A stretch of 64,000 bases of DNA, from NCBI RefSeq assembly GCF_007830435.1, contig NZ_VLLC01000005.1, forward strand, positions 26,191 to 90,190. Direction: 5' to 3'. The notes below the pieces were generated by a model. That model saw only the letters and a list, made by a program, of their open reading frames with translations. It did not search any database and was not told where the DNA came from. Both the position numbers and the translations under genes were made by a program. This DNA is from Desulfobotulus alkaliphilus (lineage in GTDB: Bacteria; Desulfobacterota; Desulfobacteria; Desulfobacterales; ASO4-4). Shown here piece by piece: positions 56,591-63,389 of the stretch (positions are counted from its first letter, which is position 1; every line of letters begins with the position of its first letter).

Positions 56591-56621
56591 AAAAAAGGCT
56601 TACAGCTTTATGCTGTAAGCC
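56591..56621 (-). terminator. tRNA-Arg terminator
   Basis: GGCTTACAGC (56597-56606) pairs perfectly with GCTGTAAGCC (56612-56621) over a five-base loop. On the minus strand it is followed by TTTTTT. It lies 11 bases past the CCA of the tRNA fragment, so it is the original terminator of the split tRNA gene. Confidence 0.88.
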
Positions 56622-56632
56622 CTTGATTTTTA

Positions 56633-56680
56633 TGGCGCGCCCGGCACGATTCGAACGTGCGACCTACGGATTCGTAGTCT
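56633..56680 (-). other. Attachment site: 3' fragment of a tRNA-Arg(ACG) gene
   Basis: Read on the minus strand this gives an anticodon loop CTACGAA, the 3' anticodon strand, a variable loop, a T-arm with GCACG-TTCGAAT-CGTGC, a 7-base acceptor strand CGGGCGC, discriminator G and CCA. The 5' half is missing: upstream bases do not pair. This is the usual remnant left when an element integrates in a tRNA 3' end, with the intact gene at the far end. The integrase starts 196 bases away. Confidence 0.85.
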
Positions 56681-56811
56681 AAAAACAACAACCTTCATTT
56701 TTTTCAATTTCTTTCAATTTGACCGATCAAAAATCCTTGTTTTTAAAGATCTTTTGCTCTAAACTCCTTCACAAGACAGGATTTTTTCAAACTTGCAATC
56801 ATGGAATTTTT

Positions 56812-56851
56812 GGTGTTCTTTTGGTGTTCCATTGGTGTTCTTTTGGTGTTC
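56812..56851 (+). repeat. Four 11-bp-phased GGTGTTC repeats, likely integrase arm sites
   Basis: GGTGTTC occurs at 56812, 56823, 56834 and 56845, exactly 11 bases apart, each preceded by TT. Helical phasing just upstream of the integrase and next to the attachment core suggests arm-type integrase or excisionase binding sites. A reverse copy is at 59010-59016 and one more forward copy at 56113-56119. Confidence 0.6.
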
Positions 56852-56875
56852 TGTTTTCAGAGATAAGGAGAGCTT

Positions 56876-58108
56876 ATGGCCCAATTCAAATGGTTCACAA
56901 CAAAGCATAAAGGGTTACGGTATCGAGAACACGAAACCCGGAAACACGGAGTAAGGCGGGATCGCTTTTATCAATACAGACTCATGGAGAACGGGATACG
57001 AGTTCAGGAATCTTTTGGTTGGCTTTCCGAAGGATGGACGGAAGAAGCATGTCTCCTTGAGGTGGCAAAGCTCAAACAGGCCAGAAGAACAGGTGAGGGA
57101 GAAATAACACTTAAGGACCGCAGAAAAAAAGCTCTGGATAAGCGAACCGAACAGGAGCGAAAAGCCATTACCTTTGGGGAGGTATGGGAAAAAAATTACC
57201 TTCCGCAAGCCAAGGCAGACCGGGGTGAAGCCTCCACATTAAGGGAAGAAAACCTTTACGCTCTTTGGATAAAACCAGTTCTTGGGGATAAGCCCATTTC
57301 AGAAATAGTCCCCCTGCATCTGGAAAAAATAAAAAGCAACATGAGATCAGAAGGGAAAGCACAGCGGACAATTCAATACGCCTTGGCCGTTACCAGACAG
57401 GTGTTCAATCACGCCAAAAGACACAGCCTCTTCAATGGAGACAATCCCGTGGGAAAGGTAAAAATACCTTCCGAGGACAACAGGCGAACAAGGTTTCTTT
57501 CCCATGAAGAAGCAGCCTTGCTTCTGGAGGAAATAAAACGCAGGAGTGTTGATGTTTACCAACAATGCCTTTTGGCCCTGCATACGGGCATGAGAGCAGG
57601 AGAAATTTTTTCCCTTACATGGGAATGTGTCGATTTGAAAAATGAAATATTGCTGCTGAAACAAACCAAGAGCGGGAAGGACAGGATGGCATACATGACC
57701 CCGCAGGTAAAAGAAATGCTGCAAAGCCGGAACTCTGCGGACACAGAGCCAGGCAGCTTAGTTTTTCCCGGTAGGAATGGGGTTGAAATAAAACAGGTAT
57801 CCGACACTTTCAACCGGGCCGTTAATGCCTTGGGTTTTAACGAAGGTGTCACAGACCCCAAAGCGAAAGTGGTGTTTCACACCCTCCGTCATACACACGC
57901 TTCGTGGCTTGTAATGAACGGGACAGACCTTTACACCGTGAAGGAACTCCTTGGGCATTCAGATTTTAAAATGACTGCACGGTATGCCCATCTGGGCGAA
58001 AATACCCTAAGGAGTGCCGTTCAAGGTCTGGGGAAGGCCATGGAAGATGAATACTCGAATGTTGTGAATATTGAAAAAATAAGGAGGCACGATGGCAGTA
58101 TCCGATGA
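56876..58108 (+). CDS. int: Tyrosine-type integrase
   Basis: This 410-residue recombinase has an N-terminal AP2-like arm-binding region, a core-binding SAM-like domain (about 95-190) and a catalytic domain with Arg in TGMRAGE, HTLRHTHAS, Lys region KSGKDR, GHSDFKMT and nucleophile Tyr in ARYAHL. AAGGAG precedes the ATG. It lies next to the tRNA-Arg attachment site and should drive integration there. Its 3' end overlaps a 53-residue gene. Confidence 0.92.
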   Translation: MAQFKWFTTKHKGLRYREHETRKHGVRRDRFYQYRLMENGIRVQESFGWLSEGWTEEACLLEVAKLKQARRTGEGEITLKDRRKKALDKRTEQERKAITFGEVWEKNYLPQAKADRGEASTLREENLYALWIKPVLGDKPISEIVPLHLEKIKSNMRSEGKAQRTIQYALAVTRQVFNHAKRHSLFNGDNPVGKVKIPSEDNRRTRFLSHEEAALLLEEIKRRSVDVYQQCLLALHTGMRAGEIFSLTWECVDLKNEILLLKQTKSGKDRMAYMTPQVKEMLQSRNSADTEPGSLVFPGRNGVEIKQVSDTFNRAVNALGFNEGVTDPKAKVVFHTLRHTHASWLVMNGTDLYTVKELLGHSDFKMTARYAHLGENTLRSAVQGLGKAMEDEYSNVVNIEKIRRHDGSIR

Positions 58109-58253
58109 AGAGAAAAAAGCACGAGAGCAAGAGCCTGATTCCCTATTGGCAAAGGCGAAGGATAAAGAGAGGGAGCTTGCGGAATTGCTGGCAGAGGCGA
58201 AGGAAAAGCTCAAGACAGGCGAGGCATACATGAAGAAGATGGGCTGGCTGTAA
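58092..58253 (+). CDS. Small charged helical protein coupled to int
   Basis: This 53-residue gene starts at ATG 58092, four bases after AAGGAGG and 17 bases before the integrase frame ends. The product begins MAVSDEEKKA and is a Lys/Glu-rich amphipathic helix ending KKMGWL. The strong ribosome binding site and overlap make it likely real. Function is unknown; a recombination accessory factor is possible. Confidence 0.65.
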   Translation: MAVSDEEKKAREQEPDSLLAKAKDKERELAELLAEAKEKLKTGEAYMKKMGWL

Positions 58254-58300
58254 GGCCGGAAGTAAGCATGACCACACCTGCTCCATGGGGGTAAGCGTGG

Positions 58301-58699
58301 TTAAGCCTGTGCGTTTTCTTCCAAGTAGGTTGATATGGCTTCAGCAAGCAGACCTGATCGGGTTTTCCCATGCTTGCCCCTGAAAGTGTCAATTTCACGC
58401 AAGAGGCTTTCGGGAATACTGACATTGACCCGCACCGATTTTTCATAGGAGCGCATTATCCTACTATCCAAGATCACCGGGACAACATCTCCCCCGTTTG
58501 TCTGGGACAGGATATTTTCCCTTGGGGATGCCGTGGGTTTTTTGTCCAGGCCAGCCAAGGAAGCAGCCAGGGCATCCGTGGCCATCCTGAAAGCTTCATC
58601 CCAATCCTTTCCAAAGGTGACACATCCGGGGATGTCCGGGAAATAGACTTCCGTAAATCCTTCTTCGCCTACTTCAAAAACTGCATAATAGTATTGCAT
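58301..58699 (-). CDS. hicB: HicB-family antitoxin
   Basis: This 132-residue protein has the N-terminal HicB partial RNase-H-like fold (YYYAVFEVGEEGF, FPDIPGCVTFGKD) and a C-terminal ribbon-helix-helix DNA-binding domain (SVRVNVSIPESLLREIDTF). AAGGAGG precedes the ATG. It follows hicA by 11 bases, the usual toxin-first order, and should bind HicA and repress the operon. Confidence 0.9.
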   Translation of the reverse strand: MQYYYAVFEVGEEGFTEVYFPDIPGCVTFGKDWDEAFRMATDALAASLAGLDKKPTASPRENILSQTNGGDVVPVILDSRIMRSYEKSVRVNVSIPESLLREIDTFRGKHGKTRSGLLAEAISTYLEENAQA

Positions 58700-58710
58700 G
58701 TGGCCTCCTT

Positions 58711-58887
58711 CTATTTTATGCCAGCGGCTTTAAGGATCTTTTCCGCTGTCCCCTTTGGTATATCCCGTGGATTTCTGGGGATTGGGATTCTGGGGAAACC
58801 CTCCTTTGTCCAGATTTCATGAACGCCGCCTTGCTCTTGCTGGAACCCTGCCTTTTTTAAGAGTCTTACCAGTTCACTTTTCTTCAT
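58711..58887 (-). CDS. hicA: HicA-family mRNA interferase toxin
   Basis: This 58-residue double-stranded-RNA-binding-fold protein begins MKKSELVRLLKKAGF, contains the His region GGVHEIWTKEG and ends with the family pattern DIPKGTAEKILKAAGIK. HicA cleaves mRNA. The catalytic His is present (VHEIW), though the usual GSHH is GGVH. Its stop is followed at once by the hicB ribosome binding site. It is a stability module of the integrated element. Confidence 0.85.
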   Translation of the reverse strand: MKKSELVRLLKKAGFQQEQGGVHEIWTKEGFPRIPIPRNPRDIPKGTAEKILKAAGIK

Positions 58888-58946
58888 GGGTGCCAGAATC
58901 CTTTCTTTAAAAAATGATAAGGGCGTAAAAGTAAAAAATCAAATCA

Positions 58947-58968
58947 TTTTTGTGTTTTTACACAAAAA
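58947..58968. repeat. A/T-rich perfect inverted repeat upstream of hicA
   Basis: TTTTTGTGT (58947-58955) and ACACAAAAA (58960-58968) form a 9-bp stem with a 4-base loop. It lies 60 bases upstream of hicA, so it may be the HicB operator or a weak bidirectional terminator. Confidence 0.45.
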
Positions 58969-59061
58969 GTCTTTTCAGTGGGAAATGGTTTATTTTGAGT
59001 ATACCCTTTGAACACCAAAAAAAGCCCATTGCTGCACATGGAAAAATCCCATAAAAAACAA

Positions 59062-59111
59062 GTTTACTTTTTCCTTGACACCGCATCAGGTAAACCGTAT
59101 ATGTAAACCAT
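59062..59111 (+). promoter_or_regulatory. Promoter of the serine recombinase with GTAAAC half-sites
   Basis: TTGACA (59075-59080) and TATATG (59098-59103) are 17 bases apart, a strong sigma-70 fit. GTTTAC lies just upstream (about 59062), and GTAAACC occurs at 59090 and 59103, overlapping the -10 box. Inverted and direct half-sites around the core suggest a repressor operator. Confidence 0.6.
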
Positions 59112-59143
59112 GATCTAAATAAACCAGACAATAAGGGGGAATC

Positions 59144-59776
59144 ATGGGGAACGGGAGCCGGGTGTTTGCATATCTTCGGGCATCGACAGCGGATCAGGAC
59201 GCAACCAGAGCAAAAACAATGCTGGATACCTTTTGCCATGAGCAAGGGGCATCCATTTCAGGGTATTTTGTGGAAAATGCTTCGGGCGCAACTCTGGACA
59301 GGCCGGAATTGATGAGGGCCTTGTCATTCATGCAGGAAGGAGATGTCCTTCTTCTTGAACAGGTGGACCGCCTCACAAGGCTTAAATCTGCGGAATGGGA
59401 GAAGCTCCGGGCCATCATTGAGGGAAAAGGGATTCGTCTGTGTGCGCTGGATCTGCCCTTCACCTTCCCGGTGCTGGAGAAAAAGGATTCTGTTGCGGAG
59501 GATGATTTTCAGCAACGCATCATGGCAGCCATAACGGGGATGATGCTGGATGTTTTGGCGGCGGTTGCCAGAAAAGACTTCGATGATCGCCGGAGAAGGC
59601 AGAAGGAAGGTATTGCTAAGGCGAAGGAGCAGGGGAAGTACGCAGGGCGCAAGAAGGATGAACAAAAGCGGAATCAGATCCTTGTATTGCGGGAGCGGGG
59701 TTTGTCTTATTCTGAGATTGAAGGGCTACTTGGGTGTAGCCGCAGAACCATATCAAAGGCGGTAAGAGGGGTTTAG
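59144..59776 (+). CDS. Serine-family site-specific recombinase (resolvase/invertase type)
   Basis: This 210-residue recombinase has the catalytic domain (1-140) with the nucleophile Ser in YLRASTADQD and Arg in LLEQVDRLTR, and a C-terminal HTH (about 180-208, RGLSYSEIEGLLGCSRRTIS). GGGGGAAT precedes the ATG. The size fits DNA invertases and resolvases. It may resolve dimers of the excised element or invert a segment; no paired invertible sites were recognised here. Confidence 0.88.
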   Translation: MGNGSRVFAYLRASTADQDATRAKTMLDTFCHEQGASISGYFVENASGATLDRPELMRALSFMQEGDVLLLEQVDRLTRLKSAEWEKLRAIIEGKGIRLCALDLPFTFPVLEKKDSVAEDDFQQRIMAAITGMMLDVLAAVARKDFDDRRRRQKEGIAKAKEQGKYAGRKKDEQKRNQILVLRERGLSYSEIEGLLGCSRRTISKAVRGV

Positions 59777-59790
59777 CGGATTATATTCAC

Positions 59791-59812
59791 GGGCAGGCCC
59801 GAAGGTCTGCCC
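59791..59812. repeat. REP-like palindrome after the serine recombinase
   Basis: GGGCAGGCC pairs with GGTCTGCCC (one G-U) over a CGAA tetraloop. It shares GGGCAGGC with the dispersed repeats at 83 and 22741. There is no T-run, so it is not a classical terminator, though it may protect the mRNA 3' end. Confidence 0.5.
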
Positions 59813-59823
59813 GGTATTGGGAA

Positions 59824-60024
59824 TCATTCGGGGTGCATCATGGCCGACTCGCTCAGTTCAAGGAGCGTTTTTATGGTTGAAAAAGCGGCCTGAATGTCGG
59901 TGTAACTGTCAATCCAGTCTTGCTTTGTTTCGGCACGGGCTTCAATCAGCGTGATAATGCTTTGTGCCTGAGAAACCAGGTCTCCCGGATGGGTGTAGTC
60001 TACAAAGATTTTTTTTGTTTTCAT
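59824..60024 (-). CDS. Small unknown protein of the integrated element
   Basis: From ATG 60024 (AGGAGGG eight bases upstream) this encodes 66 residues starting MKTKKIFVDYTHPGDLVSQA. It is helical and acidic. Small proteins with a HPxDLVSQA segment are common accessory genes in P4-like elements, as far as I recall; the function is unknown. The longer frame back to 60180 is unlikely to be translated. Confidence 0.65.
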   Translation of the reverse strand: MKTKKIFVDYTHPGDLVSQAQSIITLIEARAETKQDWIDSYTDIQAAFSTIKTLLELSESAMMHPE

Positions 60025-60395
60025 GCCTTGCCCTCCTGATGGATTGTTTCCCCCACCACCAAAAAGGGCGGCGGGACTGTGCGAGTTACCACAACCGGTA
60101 AGCGACCGGCCCTTCCGAAAAAGGCCCACACAGCCCCGCCATAAAAAGAATGAACGAAACCATAAAAAATGCACCAGCATTCATTTCTGACATGGGCGCA
60201 CATGCGCTTAACTGCGGGGTGGTAATCCCGACCATGGTCTTTTTCCATGGCAGTATGAAACTGGCATTTTTCCGCAGGATCTGCAAGCCTTTTTTCCGTT
60301 TTATAAACGCCCCTCCTGCTTGACATGAAGGAAAGGGTAGATCCCCGGCTTTTTCTCCGTATGCTCCCATAAAAGATAATATCCTGAAAGCTCAC
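60021..60395 (-). CDS. Doubtful ORF, possibly ash/Icd-like, upstream of the 66-residue gene
   Basis: A 124-codon frame ends with ATGA overlapping the next gene's start. Its sequence (CAHVRNECWCIFYGFVHSF) resembles, from memory, the ash/Icd-like ORFs of P4-like satellites, where overlapping frames are common. Two other minus-strand frames are open over the same stretch, and no clear ribosome binding site was seen. The 179 bases at 60396-60574 hold nothing recognised. Confidence 0.35.
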   Translation of the reverse strand: MSFQDIIFYGSIRRKSRGSTLSFMSSRRGVYKTEKRLADPAEKCQFHTAMEKDHGRDYHPAVKRMCAHVRNECWCIFYGFVHSFYGGAVWAFFGRAGRLPVVVTRTVPPPFLVVGETIHQEGKA

Positions 60396-60634
60396 AAACA
60401 GGCTTTCTGGGTGATATTTTTTGAGGTCTGGCCGGATACCTTCGTTTTCTCCTTTTTTTTGCTCCTGAGAAGCTTCAAGCCCTTTGAATTAAAAATATTT
60501 TTGATTTCCGGAAAAAATATTTGCCAGAAAAGAAAACTGGTCGTAAAATAGTGGGGGAGTTCGAGTTTTAGGGAGTGAATGGGGATCGAGAAGACCAGAA
60601 ACACAGAAAACATTTTTACTTGTGGAGGCAAAAA

Positions 60635-61216
60635 TTGAAGATAAACGGGAAGGGATCTAAATTTGTTCACCCGATAACTGATCCGGCAAAAATTGAGGAG
60701 ATCCGGGCCATGCTTCGCAAGAAGAAATCGAGGCGAGACCTTGCCTTGTTTGAATGCGGCCTATCTTGGGGACTGCGAGGGGGGGATCTGTTGGCGTTGG
60801 ATGTGGGCGATGTCAGGGGCATTGAAGCAGGCCAGTCTTTTTCCGTCACGGAGAAGAAAACCCGGAAGGAGCGGCGCATCACCATAAACAACCATATCCG
60901 AAAACTTTTGGACGAATTTTTATCGGAAAGGCCAGATGCCTCAGACGATACCCCGCTTTTCAGCGGGCAGCGTGGGCGCATGAGTACAAGCTGGTTGTGC
61001 AGATTGATAACAGGCTGGTGTAGGGCCGTTGGTCTGAATGAGCTGAACTATGGAAGCCATTCCTTGCGGAAAAGTGCCGGATATCATCGGCGGTTGGCTG
61101 GCTTTAGTCTGCCGGTCCTTTGCCAATGGTATGGCCACAGCTCCGAAGCCTTGACCTTGAAATACCTGGGCATTCAACCACAAGAAATTGCCAAACTTTA
61201 TGAATATGAATTCTGA
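60635..61216 (+). CDS. Short tyrosine recombinase, catalytic domain only
   Basis: I place the start at TTG 60635, six bases after GGAGG at 60624-60628; a GTG at 60575 is less well supported. The 193-residue product has Arg in SWGLRGGDLL, Lys region TEKKTRKERR, HSLRKSAGYH, GHSSEALT and Tyr in LKYLGI. It lacks the N-terminal core-binding domain of integrases. Similar FimB-like short recombinases act as invertases or helpers. It is the second tyrosine recombinase in the element. Confidence 0.82.
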   Translation: MKINGKGSKFVHPITDPAKIEEIRAMLRKKKSRRDLALFECGLSWGLRGGDLLALDVGDVRGIEAGQSFSVTEKKTRKERRITINNHIRKLLDEFLSERPDASDDTPLFSGQRGRMSTSWLCRLITGWCRAVGLNELNYGSHSLRKSAGYHRRLAGFSLPVLCQWYGHSSEALTLKYLGIQPQEIAKLYEYEF

Positions 61217-61543
61217 GTTCTGGGTGTCGGGGGGATTTTTCAGGGACAGGGCATAGTAGTGTACTCCTGCTTGTATCCCTTGCGCATGGTATTGCGCAAT
61301 TCCGGCAAATCAGCGGGGGAACCGCTTATATCAAGGTGCTTCCAAGGTGCGCAGCGAGAGGCAGCGGGGAGAGTGAAAAAGGTGGGCTGATGCCGGAGGG
61401 CGGGACAGGCAATTCAAAAGCATTAAAAAGTACGGATTCCTTGTTCGGCATTTGACATGATATAAAAAAGCAATTAACATCACCACAACATAGGCCATCT
61501 TCTTTGGGTGGTCGATACATCATAGCGCATACGAGCACCATAA
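61217..61543. other. Gene-poor stretch
   Basis: I see no supported gene here. Open frames on the minus strand have no ribosome binding site. The stretch leads into the hairpin at 61544-61593 and could carry the transcription start for the small genes that follow. Confidence 0.4.
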
Positions 61544-61593
61544 GGGCCGATGTGAGTATCCATAGGGGATATTCCGCATCGGCCCTTTTTTTT
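61544..61593 (+). terminator. Intrinsic terminator or attenuator
   Basis: GGGCCGATG (61544-61552) pairs with CATCGGCCC (61577-61585), an inner GTATCC/GGATAT stem closes much of the 24-base loop, and eight T follow. It lies 20 bases before a 34-codon gene with a strong ribosome binding site, so it may end the recombinase transcript or attenuate the next one. Confidence 0.85.
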
Positions 61594-61612
61594 ATCCAAA
61601 GGGAGGTTTTTT

Positions 61613-61717
61613 ATGCAGCAGGGTATTGAAGTTTTTAGTGTGGGGAATGGCGAGGTTTCAGAAACATTTCTCCGGGATCTCTTTTGGCGGCTCCATGCCG
61701 AGATGATCTGGATTTGA
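61613..61717 (+). CDS. 34-codon small ORF after a terminator
   Basis: ATG 61613 follows GGGAGG by six or seven bases. The product starts MQQGIEVFSVGNGEVSE and ends HAEMIWI. A -1 frame overlapping its end continues open to a stop at 61767 (DDLDLNRFPL). Whether it is a leader peptide, a small protein or a decayed gene is unclear. Confidence 0.4.
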   Translation: MQQGIEVFSVGNGEVSETFLRDLFWRLHAEMIWI

Positions 61718-61827
61718 ACCGGTTCCCGCTGGACGGCGGTTCGGTGGAGAACCAAGCTACCAATTAAAAGGGATGAGGACCAGACAGGCCCGACCTTTTG
61801 TTTTTACACAATAAAAGGAGGGTTTTT

Positions 61828-62235
61828 ATGTTTGATTATCAGGATGAAGGACAGTTTTTGGATTCTTTGGATGCACACGGACTGCCAGAGCATTACAAAA
61901 AAGTTTGCGGAAAAGATGCCCCCGCCATGTACATGAAGGTGACACCTGCGGAAGCATTGCGGGATATGCTTTTAGGCTTCCCTACGGCGGCAACCTATCC
62001 CGCAACCGAAGATTTTGTGGAGGCCGTTTCCAAAAACATCTTGAGCCGGATCAGGCAGGGGTTGTCCATGGAGATCATTTCTGAGCCATGGGCCGATGAT
62101 GTCGATGCCCTTCGAGGTGCGGCTTTGAGCGTGCTGGATGCCATTGAAAAAAAAAATTTGAGGAGGAGCAAGTGCATCATCCCTGGTGGGCATGATCCAG
62201 ATAACCATGGGATTTCTGTTTCTCTAAAATCTTGA
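61828..62235 (+). CDS. Unknown acidic protein of the integrated element
   Basis: From ATG 61828 (AAAGGAGGG upstream) this encodes 135 residues starting MFDYQDEGQFLDSLDAHG. It is mostly helical with no membrane segment, signal peptide or motif I recognise. It heads a rightward run of small genes leading to the putative primase. Confidence 0.7.
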   Translation: MFDYQDEGQFLDSLDAHGLPEHYKKVCGKDAPAMYMKVTPAEALRDMLLGFPTAATYPATEDFVEAVSKNILSRIRQGLSMEIISEPWADDVDALRGAALSVLDAIEKKNLRRSKCIIPGGHDPDNHGISVSLKS

Positions 62236-62254
62236 AAATGAAAGGATTTTATAT

Positions 62255-62440
62255 ATGTGCATAAAAGAACGAGTGGGGCGACTTCCGGCTCCTGCCTCCC
62301 GGCGCAGCCGGATCTTGCGGGAGTTGGAAAAGGAAGTTGATGCTGTTACCAGGGCGATGATTAAGGCGGCGAAAGGCGGAGACACCTACGCTGGAAAGGC
62401 CCTTCTTGAAATCTGGGCCGGAAGTACACAAGCACCCTGA
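62255..62440 (+). CDS. Small basic protein of the integrated element
   Basis: This 61-residue gene has AAAGGA eight bases before ATG 62255. The product is helical, with Arg-rich RRSRILRELEKEVDAVTRAM and GGDTYAGKALLEIW segments. It follows the 135-residue gene by 19 bases and is closed by a terminator. Function unknown. Confidence 0.6.
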   Translation: MCIKERVGRLPAPASRRSRILRELEKEVDAVTRAMIKAAKGGDTYAGKALLEIWAGSTQAP

Positions 62441-62454
62441 AAACGTGTCCGGCC

Positions 62455-62510
62455 ATGCCCGTTCAAGGGGGGGATTTTCTGTGAAACCTTCTGTCCGGGC
62501 ATTTTTTTTT
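62455..62510 (+). terminator. Intrinsic terminator
   Basis: ATGCCCG (62455-62461) pairs with CGGGCAT (62496-62502) over a 34-base loop containing an AAGG/CCTT inner stem, followed by nine T. It ends the two small genes before it. The A/T-rich bases 62511-62830 that follow hold no supported gene and probably a promoter. Confidence 0.75.
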
Positions 62511-62830
62511 CAAAAAAAAGTCGAAATTGTTATGCTCCTTTAGTCAAAAATACTCCAAACATGCAGCTTTGTTTCTTAATTGGTATTACCAAAAACAAAG
62601 GCAAAAAAAATCCCGTTGACAGACAAAACAGTCTCGGCAAGCATTGAAAAGTTTTTAAAAATGATGCTCACCGCATCAGTTTTTTTTAGGCATGAAGCAG
62701 CCAAGCCCCCCTTCCGCAAAGGGAGCTTGGCACATAAGGGAAAAATACTTTTGCATAAAAAATAATATATCAAGATTTATTGATATAGCAAGTTTTTTTC
62801 CCGTTTGAAAAAAAACGGAGAACGTTATTT

Positions 62831-63142
62831 ATGTTGGAGAATGTTTTACAAAGCATTTCTATTGGGTGGGATGAGTCGGTCGAAGAAACCCTGCGCAAGC
62901 CCTCCCAAACACACAAATTTTTAGAAATTCACCCCCTCCCAGACTTTGAGGTAGAGGCTTGCAACGAAGCCCTGCTTAGCGAAATTTCCGAAAACTTTTT
63001 TTTAAAAACTTTGGAAGCCCCGCCAAACACCCCCAGATCGATTTTCAAGCGTAGCATTCCCTCACGAAAAAGCCCTGCCCCGCATATGATCCCTGATTTT
63101 TCGGGAATCTTTGCGGGGGGGTGCCACCATGCGAACACCTGA
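62831..63142 (+). CDS. Unknown protein of the integrated element
   Basis: This 103-residue gene starts at ATG 62831, ten bases after GGAG. The product is acidic at first and basic in the last 35 residues (RSIFKRSIPSRKS). No family is recognised. It overlaps the next gene's start by 14 bases, which supports both. Confidence 0.55.
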   Translation: MLENVLQSISIGWDESVEETLRKPSQTHKFLEIHPLPDFEVEACNEALLSEISENFFLKTLEAPPNTPRSIFKRSIPSRKSPAPHMIPDFSGIFAGGCHHANT

Positions 63143-63389
63143 AAAATTTGAAGCTCTGGAATTTTGGAGAAAAGCGGCCAAAAACTGGCCGGAGCTGATC
63201 CTTTGCAAAGATGCAGACCGGGGCATGTTGTCCGGCTTCCCCTACAAAAGAGCTTATTTTCGGAATTTAATCACCGGAAAAGCTGCCTGTGCCGGGCCTG
63301 AAACCTTCCGCATCGGGCGACTGTTGGCCGTAGAGAAGGAATCCCTGATTCAGTGGTTGGCCGACCGCACAAAGGAAGGGGGTGCGTAA
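63129..63389 (+). CDS. Small putative DNA-binding protein (AlpA/Xis-like?)
   Basis: From ATG 63129 this encodes 86 residues. FPYKRAYFRNLITGKAACAG followed by FRIGRLLAVEKESLIQWLA has the layout of a winged helix-turn-helix of the excisionase/AlpA kind, but the match is loose. Its stop overlaps the putative primase start (TAATG). Confidence 0.6.
   Translation: MRTPEKFEALEFWRKAAKNWPELILCKDADRGMLSGFPYKRAYFRNLITGKAACAGPETFRIGRLLAVEKESLIQWLADRTKEGGA

Noticed and set aside
58947-58968. CRISPR-like or phage operator array upstream of hicA
   Set aside because: Only one inverted repeat is present with no spacer-repeat pattern; no CRISPR array exists in the window.
61700-61770. tRNA-like segment on the minus strand (GGTTCAAATCC and GGTTCTCCACCGAACC)
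   Set aside because: The acceptor strands do not pair, the anticodon loop would have six bases, and the T-stem has mismatches.
62580-62765. 61-codon plus-strand frame from a TTG codon
   Set aside because: No ribosome binding site, A/T-rich context just after a terminator, no recognisable product.
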